NCBI RefSeq assembly: GCF_005885675.1
Contig: NZ_VANR01000001.1
Coordinates: 248,001-312,000 of the forward strand
From: Polaribacter aestuariivivens
GTDB taxonomy: Bacteria; Bacteroidota; Bacteroidia; Flavobacteriales; Flavobacteriaceae
Length of the DNA stretch: 64,000 nucleotides
Direction: 5' to 3'
The notes beneath the pieces are model-generated. The model was not told where the DNA came from, did no database searches, and saw only the letters and a program-made list of their open reading frames with translations. Below are positions 50,661 through 60,512 of this stretch, in pieces (the stretch's first letter is position 1; the number at the start of each line of letters is the position of its first letter). The position numbers were made by a program, and so were the translations under genes.

Positions 50661-51204
50661 AACTCATATTTTTTAATTGTTCTTTCAATATTTTTTTTCC
50701 TCTTAGCAAATGCGTTCTAGAAGTATTTTCTGTAATATTTAAAATTTTAGATATTTCTTGATGATCATACCCTTCTAACAAATAAAGTGTTAAAACCAAT
50801 CTGTATTTTTCTTTTAAACTGTTTATTTTTTCTACAATTACATCTATAGAAATCTCAGAACTTACATTCCAGTCATTCTCTTCATCTTCTTTTTTATAAA
50901 CTTCTTCGTTAATAGAAACCAACTCTAATTTATTTTTCTTTAAATAATCGATACTTTGATTGATTACTATTCTTTTTAACCATGCTCCAAAAGCAACTTC
51001 ATTTTTATAGTTTTTTATATTTTTAAATGCTTTTATAAAAGCATCTTGCATTACATCTTCAGCCAAAAAACGATCTTTTACAAATCTGTTTGCAACTAAA
51101 ATCATTCCTTTACAGTATAAGTTATATAGCTGCATTTGTGATTTTGCACAATTGTTTTTGCATAAATCAATAATAGGTTGATGTATTTGTTTGGTTGGTT
51201 TCAT
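50644..51204 (-). CDS. ECF RNA polymerase sigma factor
   Basis: 186 residues with sigma region 2 (about 22-90: YCKGMILVANRFVKDRFLAEDVMQDAFIKAF, with the DVMQDAF core and GAWLKRIVINQSIDYLKK) and region 4 (about 125-180: SLKEKYRLVLTLYLLEGYDHQEISKILNITENTSRTHLLRGKKIL). It recruits RNA polymerase to a dedicated set of promoters, usually for envelope stress or transport. Downstream overlapping genes give a single-TM probable anti-sigma factor and an exported protein. Not of the FecI/TonB-linked type by context, since no FecR or SusC gene is adjacent. Confidence 0.93.
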   Translation of the reverse strand: MKPTKQIHQPIIDLCKNNCAKSQMQLYNLYCKGMILVANRFVKDRFLAEDVMQDAFIKAFKNIKNYKNEVAFGAWLKRIVINQSIDYLKKNKLELVSINEEVYKKEDEENDWNVSSEISIDVIVEKINSLKEKYRLVLTLYLLEGYDHQEISKILNITENTSRTHLLRGKKILKEQLKNMSYAERY

Positions 51205-51295
51205 TAAAACTTTCTTACCTTAAAGACGATACATTTTGGGCTGTGTTGCATTTTAGTAAATATTTATTTCTAAATTTACAGAATTACTTTTTATA

Positions 51296-52363
51296 ATGAG
51301 CAAAAAAAAATCTGCATTACAAGAAAACAAAGGAGTTTCTCAACCAGAAACTACTAGTAAATTAAGCGCAGAAAAAATAAAACTAAATAGAGGTAAACAA
51401 AATTCCGTTCAAGAATTTGTTACAAAAATTTTAGAAGGAAACATTACTTTTTTAAGCAAAGCAATTACGTTGGTAGAAAGTACAAATGCAAAACACCAGC
51501 AAAAAGCCAACGAAATATTAGAGCAGTGTTTGCCTTATGCAAACAAATCTGTAAGAATAGGTATTACAGGGGTTCCTGGTGTTGGAAAAAGTACATTTAT
51601 TGAAGCTTTTGGAAAGCACTTAACTTCAAAAGGAAAAAAAGTAGCTGTTTTAGCTGTAGACCCAAGTAGTTCTGTAAATAAAGGTTCTATTTTAGGTGAT
51701 AAAACTAGAATGGAACAATTAGTTACCGATAAAAATGCATTTATTAGACCTTCGCCTTCTGGAACTTCTTTAGGTGGTGTTGCTCAAAAAACACGAGAAA
51801 GTATTATACTTTGTGAAGCTGCTGGTTTTGATACAATTATTATTGAAACTGTTGGTGTTGGACAGTCTGAAACTGTTGTTCACTCTATGGTAGATTTCTT
51901 TTTATTGCTAAAATTAGCTGGAGCTGGAGATGAATTGCAAGGTATTAAACGTGGAATTATTGAAATGGCAGATGCCATTGTAATTAATAAAGCTGATGGT
52001 GAAAATGAAAAAAATGCAAAAATTGCAAAAGTAGAATTTAACAGAGCATTGCATTTATACCCTTTAAAAGAAAGCAAGTGGCAACCAAAAGTACTAACTG
52101 CAAGTGCACTTCATAACTTCGGGATTGAGCAAATAGACCACATGATTATTGATTATATTACTCTGACAAAAGAGAATAATTACTTTTATAAAAAAAGAAA
52201 TGAGCAGAATAAATATTGGCTATTATCTACTATAGATCAACAATTAAAAGCTAATTTTTATCAAAATGAAAAAATTAAAATTGCTTTAGTAAAAGAAATC
52301 GAGAATTTAGAAAACGCTAAAACAACCCCTTTTAATGCTGCCAAAAAACTATTGAACCTATAG
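51296..52363 (+). CDS. meaB: Methylmalonyl-CoA mutase-associated GTPase MeaB
   Basis: 355 residues, a G3E-family P-loop GTPase that guards methylmalonyl-CoA mutase and its B12 cofactor. Walker A is GVPGVGKST at 92-100, followed by AVDPSSSVNKGSILGDKTRME, the IETVGVGQSE switch and VINKADGENEKNAK (base-specificity NKAD). A short Lys/Gln-rich N-terminal extension precedes the usual start. The mutase genes are not in this window. Divergent from the sigma operon. Confidence 0.94.
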   Translation: MSKKKSALQENKGVSQPETTSKLSAEKIKLNRGKQNSVQEFVTKILEGNITFLSKAITLVESTNAKHQQKANEILEQCLPYANKSVRIGITGVPGVGKSTFIEAFGKHLTSKGKKVAVLAVDPSSSVNKGSILGDKTRMEQLVTDKNAFIRPSPSGTSLGGVAQKTRESIILCEAAGFDTIIIETVGVGQSETVVHSMVDFFLLLKLAGAGDELQGIKRGIIEMADAIVINKADGENEKNAKIAKVEFNRALHLYPLKESKWQPKVLTASALHNFGIEQIDHMIIDYITLTKENNYFYKKRNEQNKYWLLSTIDQQLKANFYQNEKIKIALVKEIENLENAKTTPFNAAKKLLNL

Positions 52364-52376
52364 TTTTAAAGTTTAA

Positions 52377-53147
52377 TTATTTTAAAAAATCACAAACTTC
52401 TTTGTAAAACTGTTTTGGGTTTTCAGCATGTGCCCAATGACCTGCTTTTTTAATTTCTGAAATTTTGTAATTAGGAAAATGTGCTTCAATTAATGGTATT
52501 TCCTGTTCTGTAATGTAATCTGATTTTTCACCTTTTAAAAATAAGGTTTCTTTTTCGTAAGTGGTAAAAGATGGCAATGCTTCACCAACTTCAATATTGT
52601 TATCTGTTAAAGATTGTAAGTTAAATCGGTAATCTAATTTTCCTTTTTCTTTCCAATAAACATTTTTTAATAAAAACTGGCGCACACCTAATTCGGGTAT
52701 AAGTTCTGCTAATTTTTTATCTACCAAACTTCTGGTATTATCTACAGAAAAATCAACTGCATTTAAACCTGCCAAAATTGCATTATGGTGTGGCGCATAT
52801 TGTCTTGGAGAAATATCTACAACAATTAATTTATCTACTAATTCTGGATAAGTAACTGCAAACAACATTGCTGTTTTTCCACCCATAGAATGTCCCATTA
52901 AGTACACTTCATTTAATTGATAGTATTGTATATAATTATGTAAATCTTCTACTAAAACTTCGTAGTTAAAAGTATCTGCATGAAAACTTCTTCCATGATT
53001 TCTTTGATCAATTAAATGCACTTGAAAATCTTCTGAAAATTGATTTCCTAAGGTTTTCCAATTATCACTCATTCCGAAATAACCGTGTAAAATCAATAAT
53101 GGTTTTCCTGCTCCAATAATATTAGAATGTAAAATTTTATGAGACAT
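52377..53147 (-). CDS. Alpha/beta hydrolase, YbfF-like esterase
   Basis: 256 residues. Motifs of the fold: the oxyanion region LHGYFGMSDNW, DQRNHGRSFH, the nucleophile elbow GHSMGG with Ser97, and a C-terminal catalytic His in KKAGHWAHAENP. This combination is typical of YbfF-type esterases acting on short acyl or thioester substrates; the natural substrate is unknown. Convergent with meaB (14-base gap) and followed upstream by pdxJ on the same strand with 48 bases between. Confidence 0.88.
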   Translation of the reverse strand: MSHKILHSNIIGAGKPLLILHGYFGMSDNWKTLGNQFSEDFQVHLIDQRNHGRSFHADTFNYEVLVEDLHNYIQYYQLNEVYLMGHSMGGKTAMLFAVTYPELVDKLIVVDISPRQYAPHHNAILAGLNAVDFSVDNTRSLVDKKLAELIPELGVRQFLLKNVYWKEKGKLDYRFNLQSLTDNNIEVGEALPSFTTYEKETLFLKGEKSDYITEQEIPLIEAHFPNYKISEIKKAGHWAHAENPKQFYKEVCDFLK

Positions 53148-53195
53148 TTTAACTTTTAAATTAAGAAGTTTTGAGGTTGAAATAAAATTATTTCT

Positions 53196-53909
53196 CTATT
53201 TTAAACGATGTAAATACATGTTTACAACGTTTTCTAATCCTAAATATAAACTTTCAGCTATTAATGCATGCCCTATAGATACTTCTGCCAAATTCGGAAT
53301 GTTTTCTTTGAAAAACTTTATATTATCTAAACTCAAATCGTGACCTGCATTGATACCTAAGCCTAATTTATTTGCTAAAATTGCAGCTTCTGTATAAGGT
53401 TTTACAGCTTTTTTATTTCCTAAATCAAATTGTGTTGCAAATTCTTCAGTATATAATTCAATTCTATCAGTGCCTGTTTTTGCAGCTGCTTCAATTAACT
53501 TTAAATCAGTATCAATAAAAATTGATGTTCTAATATTGTTTTGCTGAAATTCTTGAATTACTTCTTTTAAAAAAGATTGATGTTCAATGGTATTCCAACC
53601 TGCATTAGAGGTAATTGCATCTACAGCATCTGGCACCAAAGTAACTTGTGTTGGTTTGGTTTCCAAAACCAAATCTATAAAAGATTTAATAGGGTTTCCT
53701 TCAATATTATATTCCGTTTTAACTACTGAAACCAAATCTCTAGCATCTTGATAACGAATGTGCCTTTCATCTGGTCTTGGATGAATGGTAATACCTTCTG
53801 CACCAAAACTCTCTATATCTGCAGCAACTTTTAGTAAATTGGGCACATTTCCTCCACGAGAATTTCTTAAAGTTGCAATTTTGTTAATATTTACACTTAA
53901 CTTTGTCAT
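53196..53909 (-). CDS. pdxJ: Pyridoxine 5'-phosphate synthase
   Basis: Condenses 1-deoxyxylulose 5-phosphate with 3-amino-2-oxopropyl phosphate to pyridoxine 5'-phosphate in the DXP-dependent vitamin B6 pathway. 237 residues, TIM barrel. Motifs: [16 protein letters not shown] at the start, [40 protein letters not shown] (catalytic region) and VSIGHALI (phosphate binding). Length is normal. Divergent from the CBS-domain gene across 60 bases that contain its promoter. Confidence 0.95.
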   Translation of the reverse strand: MTKLSVNINKIATLRNSRGGNVPNLLKVAADIESFGAEGITIHPRPDERHIRYQDARDLVSVVKTEYNIEGNPIKSFIDLVLETKPTQVTLVPDAVDAITSNAGWNTIEHQSFLKEVIQEFQQNNIRTSIFIDTDLKLIEAAAKTGTDRIELYTEEFATQFDLGNKKAVKPYTEAAILANKLGLGINAGHDLSLDNIKFFKENIPNLAEVSIGHALIAESLYLGLENVVNMYLHRLK

Positions 53910-53926
53910 TGTCTAAAATTAGACTG

Positions 53927-53934
53927 CAAAGATA
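53927..53934 (-). promoter_or_regulatory. -7 promoter box of pdxJ
   Basis: Minus-strand TATCTTTG followed by C, perfect TAnnTTTG match, 17 bases before the pdxJ start. Confidence 0.5.
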
Positions 53935-53969
53935 ACAGATTTAATCATTTTATCCTATATTCGTAACGA

Positions 53970-54629
53970 ATGAACATAAACGATTACATATTAAATGAGA
54001 TAAAAGCACTTAGCTTAAAAAACACTGTAAAAGAAGCAAAAAATTTGTTTGATAATTTTCCAATTACTCATTTTCCTGTAATAGAAGACAACAAACTATT
54101 AGGCTCTTTTGCAGAAGATGATATACACACTATTGAAAATAAAAAAGTAGAATTAGTTTCTTTTAATCATTTACTAAATTCTTTTTTTGCCGATGAAAAA
54201 GCCACTGTTTTAGAGCTTTTAAAAATTTTTGCAGATAATGATACCAATATTATTCCTGTTTTAAACAAAGAGAAAGAATATATTGGTTATTACGATTTGT
54301 GTGACGTTTTGGATGTTTTTTCTACAAGTCCGTTTATGATTGAAGATAGCGAAACACTTATCATAGAAAAAATTGAAAATGATTATTCTATGAGTGAAGT
54401 TGCTCAAATAGTTGAATCGAATGGAGGAAAACTATTAGGAATTTATATTTCTGAAAGAAAAGACCATTTTATACAAGTAACTCTAAAAATAATTACAGAA
54501 GATATTAATGAAGTAATGCATACTTTTAGGAGATATGATTACAAAATAATTTCTACTCATGAGAATGATATTTATTTAGAAGATTTAAAAAACAGATCAG
54601 ATTATCTTCAGAAATATTTAGAAATGTAA
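53970..54629 (+). CDS. CBS-domain protein
   Basis: 219 residues. Residues 1-130 contain a tandem pair of CBS motifs (KNTVKEAKNLFDNFPITHFPVIEDNKLLG... and KATVLELLKIFADNDTNIIPVLNKEKEYIGYYDL), the Bateman module that binds adenine nucleotides. Residues 140-215 resemble an ACT-like regulatory domain (SMSEVAQIVESNGGKLLGIYIS). No catalytic domain is attached, so it is probably a stand-alone energy-status sensor. It is followed after 44 bases by nadK on the same strand, and the pair is often adjacent in Flavobacteriia. Confidence 0.88.
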   Translation: MNINDYILNEIKALSLKNTVKEAKNLFDNFPITHFPVIEDNKLLGSFAEDDIHTIENKKVELVSFNHLLNSFFADEKATVLELLKIFADNDTNIIPVLNKEKEYIGYYDLCDVLDVFSTSPFMIEDSETLIIEKIENDYSMSEVAQIVESNGGKLLGIYISERKDHFIQVTLKIITEDINEVMHTFRRYDYKIISTHENDIYLEDLKNRSDYLQKYLEM

Positions 54630-54673
54630 TTTCTACAAATAATTAATTTTACATTAGAAAAAAAACAAAAAGT

Positions 54674-55573
54674 TTGAAAAAAGTAGCAGTTTACGGACAG
54701 TCATATTCAATTTCAGCAGAAAAAGAAATTCAAATTTTATTGAATGTCTTAGAAGAAAATAATGTTGTTTGTTTTATTGAAAAAAAGTTTTACGACTTAT
54801 TAATCGATGGAAACATCTTAAATAAAAAATATCCAACTTTTTCTCATTTTTCAGATTTAGATACTTCTTTTGAAACGATGTTTACTTTAGGGGGTGATGG
54901 AACCATTTTAAGAGCAGTAACCTATATTAGAAATTTAGGCATTCCTATTTTAGGCATAAATACTGGTAGGTTAGGCTTTTTAGCGACTATTAATAAAAAA
55001 AGTATCAAAGAAAATGTTGAACTTATTATAAATGGCGAATATTCTTTACAAGAACGAACTCTTTTAACCGTAAAAACATCACCTAAAACTAAAGAATTTG
55101 CTGAACTAAATTTTGCTTTAAACGAAGTAACAATTGCTAGAAAAAACACTACTTCTATGATTGGTGTTACCACAAATTTAAATAATGAATATTTAACTAA
55201 TTATTGGGCAGATGGTTTAATAATAGCTACACCTACTGGTTCTACAGGATATTCTTTAAGCTGCAATGGCCCTGTAATTTCTCCAGATTCTAAAAACCTA
55301 ATAATCACACCTATTGCACCTCACAATTTAAATGCAAGACCTATGGTTATTTCCGATGAAACTTCCATACAATTAGAAGTAGACTCAAGAGAAAAAGAAT
55401 TTTTAATTTCTTTAGATTCCAGAATTACTTCTGTACCAGAAAACACCAAAGTTTTCATAGAAAAAGCAGCATTTACCATACAAAGCATAATTCCTAAAAA
55501 TCAATCTTTTTTACAAACCTTACGCAGCAAACTTTTGTGGGGAGAAGACACTAGAAATGAAACCAATCTTTAA
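54674..55573 (+). CDS. nadK: NAD kinase
   Basis: Phosphorylates NAD+ to NADP+ with ATP. 299 residues. The catalytic GGDGTILRAV motif (Asp as base) is at about residues 75-84, with ILGINTGRLGFLA, the ALNEVTIAR segment and the conserved ATPTGSTGYSLSCNGPVISP loop. The start is a TTG at 54674: the protein from there (KKVAVYGQSYSI) matches the family's first strand and no in-frame ATG lies upstream near it. Alternative later starts would remove the first Rossmann-like strand. Confidence 0.93.
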   Translation: MKKVAVYGQSYSISAEKEIQILLNVLEENNVVCFIEKKFYDLLIDGNILNKKYPTFSHFSDLDTSFETMFTLGGDGTILRAVTYIRNLGIPILGINTGRLGFLATINKKSIKENVELIINGEYSLQERTLLTVKTSPKTKEFAELNFALNEVTIARKNTTSMIGVTTNLNNEYLTNYWADGLIIATPTGSTGYSLSCNGPVISPDSKNLIITPIAPHNLNARPMVISDETSIQLEVDSREKEFLISLDSRITSVPENTKVFIEKAAFTIQSIIPKNQSFLQTLRSKLLWGEDTRNETNL

Positions 55574-55655
55574 CGGTTTTACTACAATAAATTTATAAAA
55601 TAGTTGTTATTCAAAAAAGACTAAATATTAACTTTACAAAGCAAATTGAATTTCC

Positions 55656-55663
55656 TATATTTG
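55656..55663 (+). promoter_or_regulatory. -7 promoter box of the DUF6089-uppS-bamA cluster
   Basis: TATATTTG followed by C, a perfect TAnnTTTG match, 16 bases before the start at 55680. Confidence 0.5.
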
Positions 55664-55679
55664 CACGCTATTTTTTAGA

Positions 55680-56357
55680 ATGAAAAACCGTATATTATTT
55701 ATCATATTTATTAGCTTTTCTCCAATATTATTGGGGCAAGTGTATGAAATTGGACTCAGCTTAGGAGGTACAAATTATGTTGGCGATATTGGTAGAACTA
55801 ATTACATCTACCCAAACAAACCAGCAGGCGCTTTATTTTTTAAATACAACTGGAATCCAAGAATAGCTTTACGAGGCACATACAGTTATTTACCAATTGA
55901 AGGAAATGACAAAAATGCAGATACCGATTTTAAACAAAATAGAGGTTTGAGTTTTAAAAATACAATTCACGAATTGGCAGTTGGTATGGAGTACAATTTT
56001 TACGAATTTGACATGTCATCAGAAGATAAAACCTGGACACCATACATCTTATTAGAGCTAGCTGCTTTTAACTACAAAACACCCGAATCTGAACCCCAAC
56101 CAAGACAATATATTTATTCAAATAAAACATCTTATGCAATTCCGTTTGGAGTTGGCTTTAAGTCTAAATTATATGGTACATTAGCATTTTCTGTAGAAAC
56201 AAAAATTAGATATACTTTTGAAGACGACTTAGATTATTCTACATCTAGAATACCTTCATTAGATTTTGAAGGAACAGGAAACGACTGGTACATGTTTACA
56301 GGTTTTTCTTTAATATACACGTTTGGAAGACCAGCCTGTTACACACAAGGTTTATAA
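55680..56357 (+). CDS. DUF6089-type exported beta-barrel protein
   Basis: 225 residues: signal peptide (about 1-20, ending LLGQ), then the pattern of the DUF6089 family, YEIGLSLGGTNYVGDIGRTNYIYPNKPAGALFF..., with amphipathic beta strands to the C-terminal YMFTGFSLIYTFGR. Probably an outer-membrane barrel. Uncharacterised but regularly placed ahead of uppS and bamA in Flavobacteriia; here uppS starts 2 bases after its stop. Confidence 0.85.
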   Translation: MKNRILFIIFISFSPILLGQVYEIGLSLGGTNYVGDIGRTNYIYPNKPAGALFFKYNWNPRIALRGTYSYLPIEGNDKNADTDFKQNRGLSFKNTIHELAVGMEYNFYEFDMSSEDKTWTPYILLELAAFNYKTPESEPQPRQYIYSNKTSYAIPFGVGFKSKLYGTLAFSVETKIRYTFEDDLDYSTSRIPSLDFEGTGNDWYMFTGFSLIYTFGRPACYTQGL

Positions 56358-56359
56358 CT

Positions 56360-57103
56360 ATGGATAAAAAACTACGCATTAACTTACAGAAAGTTCCAAA
56401 ACACGTTGCCATTATTATGGATGGAAATGGACGTTGGGCAAAAGGGCAAGGAATGAATAGAATTTTTGGTCACAAAAATGCCTTAACAGCTGTAAGAGAA
56501 TCTGTAGAAGCAGCATCTCAAATTGGTGTAAATGCAATAACTTTATATGCATTTTCTACAGAAAACTGGAAACGCCCAAAGTTAGAAGTAGACGCTTTAA
56601 TGAGTTTACTCATCAATTCTTTAAAAAAAGAGTTACCAGGTTTTCAAGAAAATGGTGTAAAAGTTAACGCCATTGGAAACATAGAAACACTTCCAAAAAA
56701 AGCACAAAAAGTTTTAAAAGATGTTATTTTTGAAACCCAAAATAACACCAAAATTGTATTAACCTTTGCATTGAGCTATGGTTCAAGAGAAGAAATTGTT
56801 AATACTATCAAAAACATATCTAAAAAAGTTGTTAATAAAGAACTTTTAATTGAAGAAATTGACGAAAATACTATTAATAACCATTTATATACGTTTAATT
56901 TGCCGGAGGTAGATTTAATGATACGCACAAGTGGTGAACAACGTATTAGTAATTTCTTATTATGGCAAATGGCCTACGCCGAATTATACTTTACTGATAT
57001 ACTTTGGCCAGATTTTAGACAAGAGCATTTTTACGATGCCATTATAGATTATCAGAATAGAGAACGAAGATTTGGAAAAACAAGCGAACAAATTACAGAA
57101 TAA
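56360..57103 (+). CDS. uppS: Isoprenyl transferase (undecaprenyl diphosphate synthase)
   Basis: Cis-prenyltransferase extending farnesyl diphosphate with isopentenyl diphosphate to the C55 carrier lipid used for peptidoglycan and surface glycans. 247 residues. Catalytic Asp21 in AIIMDGNGRWAKGQG, then GHKNALTAVRE, LYAFSTENWKRP and the C-terminal DLMIRTSGEQRISNFLLWQMAYAELYF. It uses isopentenyl diphosphate from the mevalonate genes at 11-14 kb. Followed after 7 bases by bamA. Confidence 0.95.
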   Translation: MDKKLRINLQKVPKHVAIIMDGNGRWAKGQGMNRIFGHKNALTAVRESVEAASQIGVNAITLYAFSTENWKRPKLEVDALMSLLINSLKKELPGFQENGVKVNAIGNIETLPKKAQKVLKDVIFETQNNTKIVLTFALSYGSREEIVNTIKNISKKVVNKELLIEEIDENTINNHLYTFNLPEVDLMIRTSGEQRISNFLLWQMAYAELYFTDILWPDFRQEHFYDAIIDYQNRERRFGKTSEQITE

Positions 57104-57110
57104 ATTTTTT

Positions 57111-59636
57111 ATGAAATTATTTTCTGCCACAATAGTGTTTTTAGCACTAATTTTCACTTACAACACTAATGCACAAGTCAAAAAAGACAGTCTATTAGTT
57201 ACACAGAAAGATACTATTACTAAAAAGGAAATAGCATTCGAAACTGGAAAAGAATACATTTTAGGTGGTATATCTGTAACAGGTCTTCAAAAATTTAGTG
57301 AAGAAACTGTAAGAGTGTTTACAGGTTTAAGATATGGGCAACCCATAAAACTTCCAGGAGATAAACTAACAAGCGCCATTAAGAAACTGTATGAAAGTAA
57401 ACAGTTTAGTGATGTTGATGTATACTTAGCTAAAATAGATGGTGAAACTGTTTATTTACAATTCGATGTTAAAGAACTTCCACAATTAAATCAAGTAAAA
57501 ATTACTGGTGTAAAAAAATCGAAAGCAAAAGAACTTATTAAAGAAGCAGAGTTAACATTAGGAAAACAAGTAACAGATAACTTAATTGTTACCACAAGAA
57601 ACTACTTTACAAAAAAATATACCGATAAAGGTTTTTTAAAAACCAAAGTTTCTTTAGACGTAAAAAAAGATACTGCAGACGTAAACATTGTAAACATGTC
57701 TGTTTTTATTGACAAAGGAAAAAGAATAAAAATTAAAGACATTATTTTTACCGGAAACAAAGCCCTTTCTGGAAGAAAGCTTAGAAAAGCAATGAAAAAC
57801 ACCAAAGAGAAATTTTTTGGACGTTTTTGGAAAACATCAAAATATATTGAAGAAGATTATCAAGAAGATTTAGAGAGTATTTTAGATAAATATAGCAGAT
57901 TAGGTTATAGAGATGCTCGTATTTTAAGTGAAGGTATTTCTTGGAATGAAGATAATACCATAAACATTAACATTCAGTTAGAAGAAGGAAAACAATATCG
58001 ATTCGCAGAAATACTATTTGTTGGTAATAAAGAATATACAGATGAACAATTACAGCAAATTTTAAGAATTGATAAAGGAGATGTATATAATGGAGCTGTT
58101 TTAAAAGAACGTGTAAAAGGTGATGGAACACCTACATCTTTCGATATTGCTTCAGAATATCAAAACAATGGTTTTCTATTCTCTCAAGTAAATGCGGTTG
58201 AAACAAAAGTAGAAAACGACTCAATTACAGTTGAAATTAGAATTAGAGAAGACGAAAAAGCTCGTATTAAAAAAGTAACTGTTTCTGGTAACGATAAAAC
58301 AAATGATCACGTAATTTTTAGAGAATTACGTGTAAAACCAGGAGATTTATTTAGTAGAAGAGAAATTATTAGATCTATTAGAGAAATTGGTCAATTAGGT
58401 TTCTTTGATCAAAACGTGGTTCCAGATGTAGTTCCAGATTATCAAAATAAAACAACCGATATTAATTTTAACGTTGTAGAAAAAGGTGGTAGCCAAATTG
58501 AATTACAAGGTGGTTATGGTGGTGGTTCTTTCATTGGAACACTAGGTTTATCTTTCAACAACTTTTCTATTAGAAACATATTTAATAAAGAAGCATACAA
58601 ACCATTACCAATGGGAGATGGTCAAAAATTATCTTTAAGACTACAATCTAGTAGAACTTTTAACACCTATAGTTTCTCTTTTACAGAACCATGGTTAGGT
58701 GGTAGAAAACCAAAATCTTTATCTTTTTCAGTTTATTCATCAAATCAATTTCAGTTTGATTTCCAAACTGGAAATGTAGATAGAAATCAAAAATTAGGTA
58801 TTGTAGGAGCCTCTATTGGTTTAGGTGAACGTTTAAAATGGCCTGATGATTATTTTCAATTATCACAAACCATTTCATATCAAAGTTTTAATTTAAAAAA
58901 TTATGGATTTAGAGTAGGTTCAGACGTACTTAATAATGGATCTTTAAACAATTTATCATACAGTGCAAATATTTCTAGAAATTCTGCTGGACCAAGTTTA
59001 ATTTTTCCAACTTACGGATCAGAATTTTCTGTAGGAGTAAAAGCAACATTACCATACTCTTTGCTAAACAATAAAGATTATTCTACCTTAGATCCTGCAG
59101 AAAAGTATAAATGGTTAGAGTACTATAAATTTAACGCAAAAGGTAAATGGTATACCTCTTTTACAGACAAATTAGTTTTAATGTCAAATGCAGAAATGGG
59201 GTATTTAGGTTTTTATAATTCCGAATTAGGTCAAAACCCTTTTGAACGTTACTTTGTTGGTGGTGATGGTATTGCACAATTTCAATTAGATGGTAGAGAA
59301 ACTATTGGTTTAAGAGGATATGAAAATAACAGGCTATCTTCCATTGAAGGTGGTACAATTTATAATAAATTTCAGTTAGAACTAAGATATTCAATCACAG
59401 ATTCTCCATCTGCATCTATTTATACTTTAGGTTTTTTAGAAGCTGGTAACTCTTATGACAATTTTCAAGAATTTAATCCGTTTCAAGTAAAACGTTCAGC
59501 CGGTTTAGGTATTCGAATATTTATGCCTGCATTTGGTTTATTAGGTATTGATTTTGCACATGGATTTGATCCATTACCTGGGCAGAATGAAAAATCTGGC
59601 TGGCAAACACATTTTATTATCGGAAGACAATTCTAG
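57111..59636 (+). CDS. bamA: Outer membrane protein assembly factor BamA
   Basis: 841 residues from the ATG at 57111, which opens a good signal peptide (MKLFSATIVFLALIFTYNTNAQ); an in-frame ATG at 57072 lies inside uppS. Five POTRA domains cover about residues 45-450 (for example ITGVKKSKAKELIKEA and FVGNKEYTDEQLQQIL), followed by the 16-strand barrel with GGYGGGSFIGTLGLSFNN, the VRxF-type closing region and a final FIIGRQF ending in an aromatic. Core component that folds beta barrels into the outer membrane. Two OmpH/Skp chaperones follow. Confidence 0.95.
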   Translation: MKLFSATIVFLALIFTYNTNAQVKKDSLLVTQKDTITKKEIAFETGKEYILGGISVTGLQKFSEETVRVFTGLRYGQPIKLPGDKLTSAIKKLYESKQFSDVDVYLAKIDGETVYLQFDVKELPQLNQVKITGVKKSKAKELIKEAELTLGKQVTDNLIVTTRNYFTKKYTDKGFLKTKVSLDVKKDTADVNIVNMSVFIDKGKRIKIKDIIFTGNKALSGRKLRKAMKNTKEKFFGRFWKTSKYIEEDYQEDLESILDKYSRLGYRDARILSEGISWNEDNTININIQLEEGKQYRFAEILFVGNKEYTDEQLQQILRIDKGDVYNGAVLKERVKGDGTPTSFDIASEYQNNGFLFSQVNAVETKVENDSITVEIRIREDEKARIKKVTVSGNDKTNDHVIFRELRVKPGDLFSRREIIRSIREIGQLGFFDQNVVPDVVPDYQNKTTDINFNVVEKGGSQIELQGGYGGGSFIGTLGLSFNNFSIRNIFNKEAYKPLPMGDGQKLSLRLQSSRTFNTYSFSFTEPWLGGRKPKSLSFSVYSSNQFQFDFQTGNVDRNQKLGIVGASIGLGERLKWPDDYFQLSQTISYQSFNLKNYGFRVGSDVLNNGSLNNLSYSANISRNSAGPSLIFPTYGSEFSVGVKATLPYSLLNNKDYSTLDPAEKYKWLEYYKFNAKGKWYTSFTDKLVLMSNAEMGYLGFYNSELGQNPFERYFVGGDGIAQFQLDGRETIGLRGYENNRLSSIEGGTIYNKFQLELRYSITDSPSASIYTLGFLEAGNSYDNFQEFNPFQVKRSAGLGIRIFMPAFGLLGIDFAHGFDPLPGQNEKSGWQTHFIIGRQF

Positions 59637-59701
59637 GAAAACTGTACATTTGTAATGTCAAAAGTTTTTTTGGCACGGTTTTTTCTAAACACTTTATACA
59701 A

Positions 59702-60499
59702 ATGAGAAAAATATTTTTATCAATCGTTCTTTTACTTACTGTAAGTATTTCTTGGTCGCAGAGAAATCAAATTATTGCTTATATAGATATGGAATACATT
59801 CTAGAAAATGTTCCAGAATATTTAGAAGCACAAAATACTTTAGATGAAAAAGTTGTAAAATGGCGAAAAACCTTAGACAAAGAAGCTCGTTTTATCGAAG
59901 TTTTAAAAAGTGATTTGGCAAATGAAAAAGCAATTTTAACAAAAGATTTAATTGAAGAGAAAGAAGAAGAGATTGCTTTAAAACAAGATGAGCTTAGAAG
60001 GTTAGAATCTTTATATTTTGGCCCTAATGGTGATATGTTTTTATTAAGAAAGCAATTAGTTAAGCCAATTCAAGATCAAGTTTATAATGCCATACAAGGT
60101 ATAGCTGCAAGAAAAAAATACGATTTCGTTTTTGATAAATCAAGCGAATTAGTAATGCTATATTCAAATAAAAAATACGATATTAGCGACCTCGTTTTAG
60201 CGACCATTGACAGAACAAGGTTAATAGACAATAAAAATGCGAAAAGAGAAGAAAAAAAGAACGCAACAAAAGAGCTAACGCCACAACAAAAACAAGCATT
60301 AGCAAAAAAAGAAGCAGCTGTTGAAAAACAACTTTCTGACAGAGAAGCAAAAAAGAAAGCTTTAGAAGAAAGAAGAAAAGAATTGATTAGAAAAAGAGAA
60401 GAAAAAAGAGAGCTTTTACGTAAGAAGAAAGAAGCGCTAAGAAAAAAGAAAGAAGATCAAAAGAAAGAACAAGAAAAAAAAGACGAGAATAATAATTAA
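59702..60499 (+). CDS. OmpH/Skp-family periplasmic chaperone, long-tail form
   Basis: 265 residues: signal peptide (about 1-19, ending SWSQ), a Skp-like core (about 20-180) with IAYIDMEYILENVPEYLEAQ and the VYNAIQGIAARKKYDFVFDKSSE segment, and a long Lys/Glu/Arg-rich coiled-coil tail (about 185-265) not found in E. coli Skp (161 residues). It should hold unfolded outer-membrane proteins on their way to BamA. The tail may extend the tentacle helices or bind acidic partners; this is inference. Next OmpH gene begins 13 bases later. Confidence 0.9.
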   Translation: MRKIFLSIVLLLTVSISWSQRNQIIAYIDMEYILENVPEYLEAQNTLDEKVVKWRKTLDKEARFIEVLKSDLANEKAILTKDLIEEKEEEIALKQDELRRLESLYFGPNGDMFLLRKQLVKPIQDQVYNAIQGIAARKKYDFVFDKSSELVMLYSNKKYDISDLVLATIDRTRLIDNKNAKREEKKNATKELTPQQKQALAKKEAAVEKQLSDREAKKKALEERRKELIRKREEKRELLRKKKEALRKKKEDQKKEQEKKDENNN

Positions 60500-60512
60500 A
60501 TTAAAAACAAGA

